A stretch of 64,000 nt of DNA from Echinometra lucunter (GCA_029962745.1 CM057171.1:1366640-1430639), one strand, 5' to 3'; shown: positions 1-12,240, counted from the stretch's first letter. Notes: a model not told the origin generated them from the letters alone. Numbers and translations: made by a program.

Positions 1-1069
1 TTTGAAAATGAATATTCTTAGATTTACCAAAACTAGACACGGGCTTTAAGTTTGTAGTGCCAATTCCCAAATAGTGTTCTTTTACAGAGTTGCAAACCAT
101 CAATACTGCAAAAGCTCCTTTACCATGGGAGTGCACTTGCGTAGCCAAGGGGGGGGGGCCATGGGGGCGGTCACCCCCTCCAAAACGCCAACAAAAAAGA
201 AAGAAGAAAGAAAAAAGTAGAAAGAAAAAAGCGGGAGCGAGAAAAGAAAACAGGTAAGAGAACATAAGAAGAGCGGGAGCAGACAAGGAACAATTCAAAG
301 AATCGTCGGAGCTTCCGCGCTTCGTATCGTGAGGGGAGGGGGGGGGGGGGGGGGGGGTCGGGGATACCCCGGCTCGGTCGCTACACTCCTGCAGGGTTGG
401 TCGCTTCGCTCCTCTCAAATATTGAGCCCCCCCAAAATATTTTGGCTCATGACGCCACTGCCTACTGGAGTCGAGTTTGCCAAACTCTGTAATAAAGGGC
501 TCTGGGTTCAACACAAACATTGCGCCCTTTTGAATTTCTAGTTTGCCTATGATTTAGAAACTTTTATAGACTTGGGCCTTCTCCGACAATACAATGTATG
601 TTTATACATTCTCTTTCCAATGATTTAAAACGTCATTTTAACTTCCCGTTTATGTTATTCTTCTTGTCGTCATAATCTAAAATTCTGATGTATTAGGTAA
701 GAAGGAGCACGCCCTCATGAGTTGGCAGGAAATGGAGTTGATTTCTGGTTTGATGGATAAAGCTCGTCAAGATCTTGGTATCATCTGGGTACACGAAGGA
801 CAACATCCTGTCGTGGTTCTTGCATAGCAGGACGTGCAGGAGTTGAGATAATGGTTTGGTTTGGTCAAGGAGTTTGGTTTGGTTTGTTTAACCTGAATGC
901 TAAGAAAGCATGAATGCTTGAAAGGAAACAACCAAAGGACCGATGGGTTTAAGTCCTCTCCGGGGGACCTGGTCCTGAGGATTAATCCCTTGCCAAAGGA
1001 CTAGCGCATCGAGATGGTTTTAATCCTGGATCACTTGATTACGAGAACACTGCACTGAACGGTTACAGT
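1..1069. other. Noncoding, with G-tract repeat block
   Basis: I see no exon here. Positions about 140-460 are rich in G and C tracts (a run of about 20 G ends near 357; C-rich at 428-436) in otherwise AT-rich DNA. This block resembles a degraded dispersed repeat, but I found no second copy in the window and cannot name it. The remainder is unremarkable. Confidence 0.4.
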
Positions 1070-1412
1070 TCGCTATTCCGAAGGGTTGTTTATTCCGAAG
1101 GTTATTCGTTTATTCCGAAGGTTCATTATTCCGAAGGTTCGTTAGTCCGAAAATGAAATAAGGTTCGTTGGTTCGTTAGTCATTTTCGGACTAACGAACC
1201 CTTTTTCATTTTCGGACTATCGAATCTCCAGAATAACGATCCCTTTTTCATTTTCGGATTAACGAACCTTCGGAATAACAAACCATATGTCATTTTCGGA
1301 CTAACGAACCTTCAGCATAATGCCACAAATGTTTGAAATAACGAACCTTATTTCATTTTCAGATTAACGAACATTCGGAATAACGAACCTTATTTCGTTT
1401 TCGGACTAATGA
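1070..1412. repeat. Palindromic tandem array of an ATTCCGAAGGTTCGTT motif
   Basis: From 1070 to about 1165 the motif TATTCCGAAGGTTCGTTA repeats in one orientation. After a turn near 1165-1190 it runs in the opposite orientation (AACGAACCTTCGGAATAAC, alternating with CATTTTCGGACTAACGAACC) to about 1412. The array is therefore both tandem and inverted and could fold into a long hairpin. A stray unit lies at about 2231-2256. The coding frames are broken and I see no gene. Confidence 0.75.
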
Positions 1413-4400
1413 ACATCTGGGTACAGACCAATTTCACAACGCAAGAGGGCATCAGACTGTTCGACACAGTTCGACATACTGCGGTGGGCGCTCCAACTGT
1501 TATAGTACACAAGTCAATAGCGCGTTATGTACATTCGTTCGATTTTTTTTGTCTATTTTGACCAGTATATGCAGATTTATTTTAATATTTGCAATGAGAA
1601 ATTATCAGGGAAGTTCAAGTCGTAGCTGTGCGGTGCTCAAATGCCACAAGAATTAGAGAAAGTTTAAAAATTGGAAGCTAACTGAGTGCGAAATTCACTC
1701 GCTTTTGACTCATGAAGCCTGTTTGTATGAGAAGCCGTACTCCCTACACAGGTTTCCGTAAGCAATGTGAAGGAATACGTCGCCAGTGGGTAAAAACATC
1801 AACAGAAAGGACTTTGAAGTCAAGAAACATTATCATTATGTACTTTGGCGTAAAATTTAATGAGTGAAAACATGACATTATAAACAGGGTACGATTTAGG
1901 GCTCCCGTTTACTACGGCTTCTATGCTTCAATCGAACTTTTACTGACAAAACTAAGTTGAAAAACCATCAAAAGTACAAAAATACATAATATCTTCATTC
2001 GTCAGATATGACCATTGTCTTACCTCATCTACCCATGTATCCATGCTTTATTTTATTAATCTAGAATAAAGTAAATGGAACAATATCGGGGCATATCTCA
2101 TATCTTACATTCATTTTGTACACAGAGCCAATCGCGGTCAGCGCGCTTGCCCACCGCAGCAATGGCGTCGCCAATAGAGGGCCAAATACATAAACCGGAG
2201 GTGAAATTGGTCTATACGCAATTTGCGTGTTTCGGAATAACGAACCTTCGGATAAGCAAACATCACCTCACTGAAAGAAAGCCTCTCCTGCAGGGTAGGG
2301 GTTAGAGGGGGGGGGGGGGGTCTCACTCTTTTATAATTACTGAATTCTATCATTGTCATTTAAGGAACCGTCCTGTTTGATGTATTAATTATATCATCAT
2401 AATTGTGCTCGTATACGCATGCACTGACCCTATATACAAAACCTGTCACCCTCTTTCAAAACTGTTTCAGTTGAATAGAATTCTTGGATATAAAGTAAGC
2501 TGGAGTGCAAGTACAGATTACGTAATATATTGATGTGATGTATATCACTTTATATTCACTGTTTGCTTTTGGATACTTTAATATAATCATATCATGTAAT
2601 ATCTCAATACTTCAAAACATTTATCAAGTGTTATAACAACATCAGTGTTTACTAGTAGAACAGAACTGATTTTTGTTCTATGATTTTCAGAAAAAGGTGA
2701 TTCGCATTTCAAAAGTGTATGGATTAATGCCAAAATTGATTGTTATATATGCAGCAGTGTGATGATTATTCATCATTTTGCAATTATCATGGTGACAGTA
2801 TCTATGGGTGCTCAGATCTAGATGTGATTGATATTTACACGATATCAAAGACTTTGGGGGGGGGGGTGGACTCAATCACACCCTGTTGCATATCATGGAA
2901 ATCAAGTTCATTGCCCGCTGTGTATATAAAATAAGCGTTCCGAGCGCAACAGATTTATACGAAATATATTCATGTGATGTGTTAGACACGCATCATCAAT
3001 TAATTTGTTCAAAAACCTTCTGAAAACTTACCTGTTTCAGGAGAGCTTTCCGTGGATATGCTTGTTGTAAGGCATTTTATAGAAACAGTAGGCTTCCCAG
3101 ATTCCCCCTTAACCTAACTTATGTCCATTTATGTTATTGTTGGTATATTGCCCCTCCTATATTCCTATAGAAATTGCGCAATATAAATTCATATAAATTT
3201 ACAATTATTATGTGTGCCTAAATAATTGTCTATAAATTATCTTTGTTAACCATAATGTATTTTGTTTATGTACTGCCAGTGGAGACCAATTTTCTATGTT
3301 TTTGAACTGTCATGACTATTGATCAATAATGAATCTAAACATGAATCTAATACGTCATGTTTGCACATGTCATTTGTTAACAAGACTGTTGAAATTGGCT
3401 TTGGTGGTTTTTTTTTTTCCAAAGTCTTTCAGCGAATATAAATCATTTATATTCTTCGTGAAGCTTATACAAGAATGAGTACGTGTCTTGTCATTTATGG
3501 TGCTTGATTGACGATAAGTAATGCTTGACTTTTGAGTGTTTCTTTCTGCAAGACCATCGCAGTGACTTATCTACGACTATGAAATACTTGGAAGTGTTCT
3601 CTTAACCCCCCCCCCCCCCCCGCCGCCCCTTCTTCATCTCTCTTTGCATGATTTGATGGTAATGGTCAAATTACTAGTATACTATGGATACCGTGGTATT
3701 CACTTTTTTTTTTACAAGAGACCCCCGGTCATTTTTGCAGTCTGGTTTCCAAATGCATGTGAGAGTTGGGGGGGGGGGGGGGGGGTTACCTTATGAAATA
3801 AACATAAAACAAACACCAACATTTAAAGTAAATCTGATTTAGACAAATCTTTCGAAAGTGGGTTTTACTGCTCTGAGCGTGTATTTCCACTCCTGTATTA
3901 AATCGGTATTTTCACAAATACATTCATCGATACCAACATTACATCATTTACCCTATATACTAACCCCCATTGATTCAGTTCCACCCCTAATGACCTCAGG
4001 CTATATCTTTCCACCCCTCTTAACCCCCCCCCCCCACCTCCACTCCTATTCACCGCAAGGAAAATCGATGCGAGAGGCTGTGCCTGAAACGCCAGTCGCA
4101 CAGCGCAATGAAAGGGGGCGTCAGACGTTACCAGGCGTTGCTATGAAGGAGTTTTAAAGCTTCTATTGATATCTTAAGCTCCAGCACGTTTCAATACCGA
4201 GTGAGATAATAGCGATCGTGAGCTATACAGGCTTTCAATGAACCCCTGTATAGAAAAAGATTACTGTCTTATGCTCTGATATTTTTCAATAAACAGGATG
4301 GCTGTTCATCAGTTCATTTGATCTAAATCTCCTTCAAGTGAAGCGTTTTACGATGGTTTTTGGTGAGGTTTCCTCACACCGCTTGACAAGGATGACTTTG

Positions 4401-6734
4401 TTTTAGCCAACACAGTGCTGTTAACAGCAGACAATTCCTAAAGGATAACGTTGCAAGAAACAGGTAAATATAAAGTATTTTTACTGTGGATATTACTAGT
4501 ATTTGGCTGACGTACAGTGTATTGCACCTTGTGCGTTATGAAAGCAACACTCCCACGTCACTATTTGATGGAGTTGTCATATCTGAATCGTTGTTAATTG
4601 AACTCTCATAGAAGTAGAGTGATATTGAACGTTCTTGCGATTTTTTGTCTTACTGTTTGGAATTTGGCCTCTTATTATGTGTTTGCCGTTAATATGTAAT
4701 ATAAGAGTGTTTATTTTGTGTACAGATAAGGCCTATTCAAGTGTATTTGATGAATACATGTACATTGATTATGCCTCGAGAATATGCTCTTCTTGTGATA
4801 TGATTTTTGATAATTGTCTTAATTGTGAATTACCCGGTAATTACTATAAGACCGCAATAACATAAAGCATACTTGAACAATTATTATGTAAGTACTAAAG
4901 GAAGGACGAACGTGTTTTCTTGAAAAAAGCATTTGAAAGGATCAATCATCTTGAAATAGAAAATAGAGGATTTTGAATTTTTCGATAGAATAAGGTATGA
5001 AATTACAATGATGAATAACAAGACTTTATTGCAACTCAAAGCATGAGGTTGGATTCAAATACAAATTAAAATAACATAGTTGAATTACTGTTAATTTAAT
5101 TTACACATAGACAATTAATCTGTATGATCTTTACAGAAGGGACACGGGCTACATATAATGACGAATCAAGTTAATAAGAATGATGGTTCCTTATCTGTTG
5201 AGAGACAGAAAGACGTTGTCGATTTTTTTTCGGAAATAGAAATATTTTGGAAATAGAATCATCTGTTGCCGCGAGAATGAGCCCCTCTGTGTTTAGTACA
5301 TTGCGAATGAAATTAATATATTTTATTCGCAACTGCAATTTGAATTTGTAGGGTGTTTTAATCTATGTAAAATCATGTACAATTCAGTTTTACTGCGAAA
5401 CATGTTTTCCAGTAAAGCTTTATTGAATTAAACTGAATTGTTTTAGGGAATGTCTTTATGGCTCTCTGACATGGCATACAATTTGGGAAAATGATCAGAT
5501 GAAGAGTAGATGAGGATGGGAAGTAAACAATAAATAATACCCTTGTTCAATACAAGTCTACCACAACGGGTATAACATGAGAACTCCATGGTTTCATCTG
5601 ATCTCCGCAAGGTCATGGTAAGGTGAAGTTCATGACCCCTGACCTCTTTCTTTCCCCTCCCCTCTGGTATTAAACTTCACCAATGTTCACCTAATTGACG
5701 CTAGTCTGTTTCCCCCAGACACTTCTGCTTTAACCCCGTTTATTAAGGTCGGTTCAATTTCATTAAGCAACACAGTTTTTTGATTGGCTAACTATGCAAC
5801 ACTGTGATGTGCAGTCCCCGAACTACTAGTGTACGTATTGCTTTAATTTTCATTAGTATATAACCGTTTAAAAAAACATACAGGCCTTCCAAATTTACGT
5901 ACGCTTACTGAATACAATATACCATAATGTTGATAAACCTGTAATGCAGGTATGATATATAGGAAGTACCAAAAGGCAAGGTGAAGTGCATGTAGTCGGA
6001 AAGCTAATTTATCATCTACAAGTGAATGTGATGATAGCTATAGATAATGATATTATCAAATCATTTCCTTTCCTTTCATTTCACTTCATAGACAATGATA
6101 GAATACACTCATAACCATGAGAATGGTTTACTATAATGGGGGCGGGGTGTCTGTCTCATTGCTTCTCCCATTTTTGTCGCAGATTTTCGGTTAACTTGTA
6201 ACCTTTGTGAAAATTGAGAATAATCCAGTGTGTGTGGATTTAAGCCATTAAAGTTCTGTGAAACTTGAAAACAACAACAACAACAAACTTGTAAGTGAAT
6301 CCGCTTTACCCCTCTTACCGTCTCTCGCGACTGAATACATGGATGAGGTAGACTGCTGAACATTAATGTTTGTATATGATCATGTTGGACACACAGTAAG
6401 GGGCAATCTCAATAAACAACCTGTATGTTTATTTGGTTTAGAGCATACGAAGGAGGAAAGGGGAATTAATAAACCATTTTTTAAATAAAACGACGTGAGA
6501 CAAAGAGATGGGAGGAATGTAGAAGTGGGGGCGGGGTGAAGAAAAAGAACATTTCAAACAAGTCAGATGAATATAGAAATAATAGCTTTCATAGAGATAA
6601 ATATTTTATATCTAAAATAAATATTTTATATATTTTATAAAAATAGAAGATGAGAGGGACCATGGGGGTTATAATGAGAGCGAGGAGAAGGGAGGGGAAG
6701 GGGAGCAAAAATAGCTGGTGGGGTAATGGGAGAA
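1413..6734. other. Noncoding stretch, no supported gene
   Basis: AT-rich DNA with short homopolymers (C run near 3607, G runs near 2310, 2860 and 3770, C run near 4024). The reading frames are short and of random composition. It could hold introns of the plus-strand gene whose last exon starts at 10291, but no exon can be supported. Confidence 0.5.
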
Positions 6735-6812
6735 AAGATGAGGAAGAGAGAGAGAGAGTGAGAGAGAGAGAGTGCGGGGGAAGCATAGACACTTGGAGAA
6801 GAGACAAGAGTG

Positions 6813-6843
<31 letters not shown>

Positions 6844-6997
6844 GAGGGGGAAGAAGAGGAAACAGGGGAGGGTTTGAGAGGGATATAGAGAGAGAGAAAG
6901 AGAGAGAGAGAGCGGGAGCGGGGGAAGGGCAGAGAGAGAAAATGGAAAGGGTAATTGACAATATACATTATACTGAGTTGGGGGGGGGGGGGGGGGT
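6735..6997. repeat. GA/CT microsatellite and G run
   Basis: Imperfect GAGAGA tracts with GGGG interruptions run from 6735 to about 6915, followed by a G homopolymer near 6980-6996. Overlapping Arg/Glu and Ser/Leu open frames on both strands are products of the dinucleotide repeat, not genes. Confidence 0.9.
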
Positions 6998-7177
6998 GGA
7001 GGTAGATAAGATGTGCAGAAGTAGAGATAACCTTTCAGTGAGTGCTCGTATAATCGGTTGAAGCAAGGAGGTGATTGAAGCAGACACCAAGTAGGAAGAG
7101 AGTAACGCTCATCATGATCCATAATGGATATGGTTGGTAAATATTTAATTGGAAGAGGGCACTTTTTATTTATTAGG

Positions 7178-7235
7178 TACAGAGAACTTCAGCCTGTTAT
7201 TTTGCTACAGAGAACTTCAGCCTGTTGTTTTGCTA
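7178..7235. repeat. 28-bp tandem duplication
   Basis: The segment beginning TACAGAGAACTTCAGCCTGT at 7178 recurs at 7206 with one difference. It is a two-copy tandem repeat with no coding significance that I can see. Confidence 0.85.
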
Positions 7236-7704
7236 AGAGAATGCCATAATTGTTATTCAATGAGAATTGTGACATTTGCTTTCGGCAAAACCAGATATCT
7301 TTATCAGTTTACCCTTCGACTATCAAATAGGGTTTTAAATAGATACCAAAATTTCAGAGCTCATTTTGGTATCTGTCAGGTCACTGCTTACACTTTCAAG
7401 TCGATGTACTATCGTGCTATATATGCTGTTATCGTTTCCCGTTTTATTATGTTGTAGTCCCTCGCTAAGTTGTCAGGTTATAATAAGCTTGATATTACCA
7501 CCTTTGCAACGTTAATTGTAACTCTTTTTCTTTTTCATTTTGCAATGTATTTCATAGCACCATCTGTCATTTTTTATACAAATTATTCATAAAGTGACAC
7601 ATAAACGATAGAATCATGACAGGGTGAACACGACACACACCTGCCTAAATCATGTAAATGAAGCTTTTTTTTGCCGGTCTATCCTTCACTGTCTTGTCAT
7701 TGTA

Positions 7705-8136
7705 CAGAGTGAGTCAGAAAAAATGTCCCATCATTTTGAAGTTGTCTTGTTTGAAGTATGAGCATTTAATCATGGGTTTCATGATGTGTCTTGGTAGAGT
7801 TATCCTCCCAGCATTTATTGGTACCCTTTTCATTTGGATCTTTGCATGCATGACTGAATAACAGACAATCTTTAGAAGACTGCAAAATATCACTTGCGCC
7901 AAGTGGATGGGTGAAGAATAAAACTGCATGAGGACGAACCATAATACTTGTGTTACTTACAAAGGGCTGAACATAAGGAACTGCTGCCAAATCAGGCAAG
8001 CCCTTTTGTAGGCAAGTACAACAAAGATACAGATTTCCATTGTTGTCATTGTTAACCAACAAACAAAACTCATAACCAACGAGATACATTTCAGATAGCA
8101 CATTGGATTAATGTGTACTTGGTGATAATAATGATG

Positions 8137-8192
<56 letters not shown>

Positions 8193-8776
8193 GTTAATGA
8201 TGCTGCTGCTGATGATGATGACGATGATGATGATGATGGTCGTGCTGGTGGTGGTGGTAAATTATTGTTAGGGAATCACCACTTAAACATTGAGAGATGC
8301 TTGATAAAAAAATCAATGCTTAATCTGAAAAGGAAAATGTTAACACTGCATTATGAGTGTTTTGCTCTGTGTGTGTGCGTGCGTGCGTGTGTGTGTGTGT
8401 GTGGGGGGGGGGGTGTTGTGGGGGGGGGGGGGTGTTGTGGGGGTTGGTGGGGGTGTGAGTGTGTGTGTGGGTGTGTGTGTGAGGGGGTTGTGTGAGGTGA
8501 ATGGCGTGTTGTATGTGGGTGTGTGCACATAAGTTATAACTTCTTTTTAAAAAAATGTTTTAATCTTCATCCAGCCACTTGGCGCAAGTGATATTTTGCA
8601 GTCTTCTAAAGATTGTCTGTTATTCAGTCATGCATGCAAAGATCCAAATAAAAAGGGTACCAATAAATGCTGGGAGGGTAACTCTACCAAGACATATCAT
8701 GAAACCCATGATTAAATGTTCATACTTCAAACAAGACAACTTCAAAATGATGGGACATTTTTTCTGACTCACTCTG
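7705..8776. mobile_element. Mariner-like element with ~210-bp terminal inverted repeats
   Basis: The left arm begins CAGAGTGAGTCAGAAAAAAT at 7705 and the right arm ends with its reverse complement at 8776. The arms match for about 210 bp (7705-7918 and about 8563-8776). TA dinucleotides flank both ends (7703-7704 and 8777-8778), the target duplication expected of Tc1/mariner elements. The ~640-bp interior holds a GAT-type trinucleotide tract, a GT/G-rich tract and a short minus-strand open frame (about 7930-8100) that I do not recognise. No DDE/D transposase is visible, so the copy is non-autonomous. Confidence 0.8.
8125..8525. repeat. GAT trinucleotide and GT/G-rich simple repeats
   Basis: GATGAT repeats occupy about 8125-8255. 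A TGTG and GGGGTGTTG-type tract occupies about 8370-8525. Both lie inside the long-inverted-repeat element and probably expanded after insertion. Confidence 0.9.
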
Positions 8777-8778
8777 TA

Positions 8779-10018
8779 TATGCCCTCTCATCCTTTGTAA
8801 CAAAGGCACTGGAGATTATGAAATCTACATATATTTGACTGGTTTCAAGGTCATTTTTTTATTCGATAGATTTCAAAGCCACCACCTCTTTAGATTCATG
8901 CTTATCTGGTTGCTTTGAATTAAACACTAACAAAGCATAAATTCTCCCGTTGATGTATACACAGCTATAATTAGTGAGACGATTTGATCATTTTAAAGTA
9001 GGAGGTACACTGCGCTTGAAATATATATTCATGATTAATATTTTTTCACTAATGGTCTGACTTGGCAGGGGGCAGTTTGTTTACAGATTAATAAGCTTTT
9101 AAACACGGTCAGATAATTGTTACCCATCTCATTGTGCGATATATCGCCGAGGTGGTTTTCTGTTTCAAACCGGCCTGAGAGCAAGCAAGATATACAATTT
9201 TACCATGCCGTTAAATGCCGCGATCGATAACTAATACAGAACAAGCATTATCATAATGAATCGCTCGATTAGCCCAAGGCAATATATCGAATAATTCACA
9301 GACGTATAGTCTAGAGGTAAGAACCAGCTTTTGAACTTTATTAAGACAAGGTAAACCACTGTGATCACTACACAAGTGGGAAACATCAGAATTTAGATGA
9401 ATTTGACGTAAAACCATTTTCTTTAATGCCCCTCATGCAGCTCCTCACTCCATACATCCACATCGAACGATATGCTCTGATGTACTTTCTAAGAGTTATA
9501 ACAAACATTTTTTTTTTTTTTTTTTTTTTTGGGGGGGGGGGGGGGGTCTGAAGTTGAGAACTAATCAAAATAGAGAATAGTCCATAAAACTACATTCTTC
9601 TGACCATGCAGATGATGAATATCGATCAACAGAAGTCGATAAATTCTGTAACAAATTTTCTGCATACTTATGTGAAGGTTAAACAGTTCATTATTTTGCT
9701 TTTAAGATGTCATCAAGGGCGAGAGAATTAATGAATGCATTACATGGGGCATAGCGAATATAATAGGTATTTTACATGGGGCGTCTACCTTTCCTACGGG
9801 GGGGGGGGGTAGGGTGTATTCAGGCTTAGGTTGGGGCTGTTTAAACATACTCCCTCCCTCCCCCGGCTATGCGAGGAAGGGGAAGAAATCAATCAAAACT
9901 GAAGTGGGTCTAATACGTCACCACAGTATACTATCCTTGGGGGGGGGGGTTGTTTTTATTACGGGGAGGGGGTAGTTATGCCCTTATTTTTACCCTACCG
10001 TGCAACCGAATTCAGCAT
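8779..10018. other. Noncoding stretch with homopolymer runs
   Basis: No exon is supported. A T run abuts a G run at about 9510-9546, and shorter G runs lie near 9800 and 9940. This is presumably intron or intergenic DNA upstream of the exon at 10291. Confidence 0.5.
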
Positions 10019-10021
10019 CTG

Positions 10022-10165
10022 GACCCCGTTTCATAAAACTTGTTATCAATATCTAATTTCAATAACTGTTATAAACTACTGAAATACCTGGCTGATTGGC
10101 TGAGAGCAAATTAGTCATAGAAATGTGGCAGTTGTTACTGATAACAAGTTTTATGAAACGGGGCC
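10022..10165. mobile_element. Hairpin miniature element, PIF/Harbinger-like
   Basis: The ends GACCCCGTTTCATAAAACTT and its near reverse complement face each other, so the element folds on itself. CTG flanks both ends (10019-10021 and 10166-10168), the CWG-type 3-bp duplication known for PIF/Harbinger elements. The interior carries GGCTGATTGGCTGAGAGCAAA, shared in inverse orientation with the hairpins at 31440, 46841 and 58180. It ends about 125 bp upstream of the exon at 10291. Confidence 0.75.
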
Positions 10166-10290
10166 CTGCTTTCATTATAATGCCAACGAAAAGATTGATT
10201 GAAACATCTTAAACTTTTAGAATGTGAATTCCGATTTCATTCAAACGCTTGTTATAAACTGAATGATGTTTTGATGTGTTTGTTTTGCAG

Positions 10291-11847
10291 GTGGTCATCA
10301 TGTTACTGAACGAGGAGGTAATGAAATCAGCAAGTGTAGGCAGCAAGAAAGGCTACTTCGCTACCTTCTTCATCCCACCTGCTGACGATGACGAATGCGT
10401 CTTCCAAGACATCGTCAAGACCGAGAAAGAATGGAGACCAGATACCTCTCTCAGTCACCACACGGCGACATCATCGTCCAGGTCGAACCACGGGTCGAAG
10501 TCGCCGCGAGGTCGGAGAGGTCAACGCGGCGGGAGAGGGGGAGGGACGCGAGGTGGTACGAGGGGCCTTGATTTGGAACTCGATGATGTTGATCCTGAGA
10601 GAGATCGTAATCGCGTGAGCACGGCAAGGAGTTCGAATGCGATGTCGGTCCTGTCTTGGGGTGGTTACTCAGAATCAACACCACCGCCTCCACCATCTAG
10701 GTCAGCTATGAGGAACCCTCCGGGTGAGGGCAGACGGTCGTTCAATAGAGGTCAACCCATCAAGTATGCCTTCGATCAGGGGAAAGCTTTTGCTACTCCT
10801 ACAGAAAGGACGAAGAAGACTTGTGAAGTGATTAAAGATGCAAACCGCGGCAGTGGTGGTAATTCTAAAGAACGAACATGTCGACCATACAGTAGTTACA
10901 CTGTGTATCAGAAACGTGAAAACATTGCCATAAGTCCATATGGTGAACCAAAGCTTAAAGGAGCAGCAGGGAGGTATCGTGAACAATATCAAACCCTCAC
11001 CAACTCCGTGCCACCACCGAACGACGCTACCAAGGAATCCAGAGACTACGTCTTCAAGAAATTCTTTGAGAACCTGACAGCGCGCTCTAGTCTTGCCTGC
11101 CGCGCTCCTATTGGAACGCTGAAGAAGCCTCCTCCTAAGCCTGTTCGGAAGCCGAGCGTGAAGCTGAACTCTAAGATTGACCACCTTCACAAACAGGCTA
11201 AAGCTAGAATGACCAGTGTCCAGAAAGATCTACCACGTGACTACAAAGCAGAAGGTAGGAATCATGGTGTCGAATACGTCATTGCCATGGAGTTGTCTCA
11301 TAACCTTGAGAAGCATCGCATGAAGCGGTCATATAGCTTCCCCAGCTTGCCAAACGTTGCGGTAGCCGCTAACACCACGCAGCGGTTAGACGCACCGCGG
11401 TTGAGAACACAATCAGTAAACTACCTCACGCCAGGTGAAACATCCATTCGCGGTGGACTCGAGACGAATGTTTTTGACGTAGAACGGAGCAAACGCGGTC
11501 CTGTTACGTGCATTGAGCGTAAGCCACGTGTGCGGTCACCGCCGCTGTCTAAACTCTCCCGTGACCGCTTTTTACCGGAGGCAATCAAACGTCGCGAGAC
11601 TGAGCGTCAGGAGAGCCTCGCCGGACTACGCATTACCGCAAATACGCCGGTCACAGATTGGAAGACGGAGTCAGAACTACGTCCGAAGTCCTCTGTCACG
11701 GCGACGACGAAGATGCAACTCGACTCCCTGGCGTCAAAATCAATCGAAAATCTAAATGATGTAGACGATGGGCAATCGAATCAAGCGGAGGACGACTTGG
11801 ACGACGAAAACATTGACAATGATGATTGTGCTGTAGAAGAATTGTAA
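10291..11847 (+). CDS. Terminal exon of an unrecognised RG- and proline-rich protein
   Basis: I do not recognise this protein. The exon opens after a good acceptor (TTTGTTTTGCAG ending at 10290). The frame gives about 518 codons up to a TAA at 11845-11847. An in-frame ATG at 10300 could be a start, but the acceptor makes an internal exon more likely. Visible features in order are a short acidic patch (PPADDDE), an RG-rich stretch near 10507-10565 (GRRGQRGGRGGGTRG), a run of five prolines near 10680, a conserved-looking basic middle with KKPPPKPVRKP near 11125-11155 and RSYSFPSLPN near 11327, and an acidic C-terminal tail. There is no signal peptide or membrane segment. Composition and the many Ser/Arg/Pro suggest a disordered cytoplasmic, cytoskeletal or RNA-associated protein, which is only inference. 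Codon use is more GC-rich than the flanks, supporting coding. The acidic tail continues in frame beyond the stop. Confidence 0.75.
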   Translation: MVIMLLNEEVMKSASVGSKKGYFATFFIPPADDDECVFQDIVKTEKEWRPDTSLSHHTATSSSRSNHGSKSPRGRRGQRGGRGGGTRGGTRGLDLELDDVDPERDRNRVSTARSSNAMSVLSWGGYSESTPPPPPSRSAMRNPPGEGRRSFNRGQPIKYAFDQGKAFATPTERTKKTCEVIKDANRGSGGNSKERTCRPYSSYTVYQKRENIAISPYGEPKLKGAAGRYREQYQTLTNSVPPPNDATKESRDYVFKKFFENLTARSSLACRAPIGTLKKPPPKPVRKPSVKLNSKIDHLHKQAKARMTSVQKDLPRDYKAEGRNHGVEYVIAMELSHNLEKHRMKRSYSFPSLPNVAVAANTTQRLDAPRLRTQSVNYLTPGETSIRGGLETNVFDVERSKRGPVTCIERKPRVRSPPLSKLSRDRFLPEAIKRRETERQESLAGLRITANTPVTDWKTESELRPKSSVTATTKMQLDSLASKSIENLNDVDDGQSNQAEDDLDDENIDNDDCAVEEL

Positions 11848-12222
11848 AATGATGACGAGCAGGAGCAAGATAGAGGTGCCGAAAATACTCAGGAAGCTTC
11901 TCAAACACTTGACAATAACCAAAATGACGTGGATACCGAGGGAGTTCAACGTCAAGATAACACTCAAAGAGATGGCAATGAAAACGATGTCAATGCCCAT
12001 GTTAATCATGAACGGACCGAGCCAATAGAAAGCAACGCGCCACAGTGCCATGATGTGGACGAAAACCAAGGCAAAGATCTAGAGGATACGAACATCATCT
12101 CGGAATCCCAGGAAAAGGAAGAGCACGAGCATTACGTCACACCTGAAGTGTCCATTGTACGTGAAGGAAAAGATGAAGAAACATGCAACGAAACTGTTCC
12201 AGATGAGACTGATAATATGTAG
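11848..12222 (+). CDS. In-frame acidic continuation beyond the TAA
   Basis: Directly after the TAA at 11845-11847 the same frame stays open for 124 codons to a TAG at 12220-12222. It is strongly enriched in Asp, Glu, Asn and Gln (for example DDEQEQDRGAENTQEASQ), matching the acidic tail before the stop. No splice acceptor is needed to explain it. It may be the real C-terminus with an assembly error, allele or mutation at one codon, a translational readthrough extension, or recently lost coding sequence. An internal ATG at 11929 is probably not a start. Confidence 0.55.
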   Translation, partial: NDDEQEQDRGAENTQEASQTLDNNQNDVDTEGVQRQDNTQRDGNENDVNAHVNHERTEPIESNAPQCHDVDENQGKDLEDTNIISESQEKEEHEHYVTPEVSIVREGKDEETCNETVPDETDNM

Positions 12223-12234
12223 AAATTATTTATG

Positions 12235-12240
12235 AATAAA
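12235..12240 (+). promoter_or_regulatory. Poly(A) signal AATAAA
   Basis: A canonical AATAAA begins 12 bases after the TAG at 12220-12222. If used, the transcript has a very short 3' untranslated region after the distal stop. Its position fits the distal TAG as the original end of the reading frame. Confidence 0.55.

Noticed and set aside
4635..4865. 76-codon hydrophobic frame
   Set aside because: It has a membrane-like composition but is in T-rich DNA with no other coding evidence.
6589..7061. Ser/Leu-rich and Arg/Glu-rich open frames
   Set aside because: They are products of a GA/CT microsatellite. The same applies to frames in 13458-13879, 30093-30426, 46984-47414, 61320-62389 and 63230-63994.
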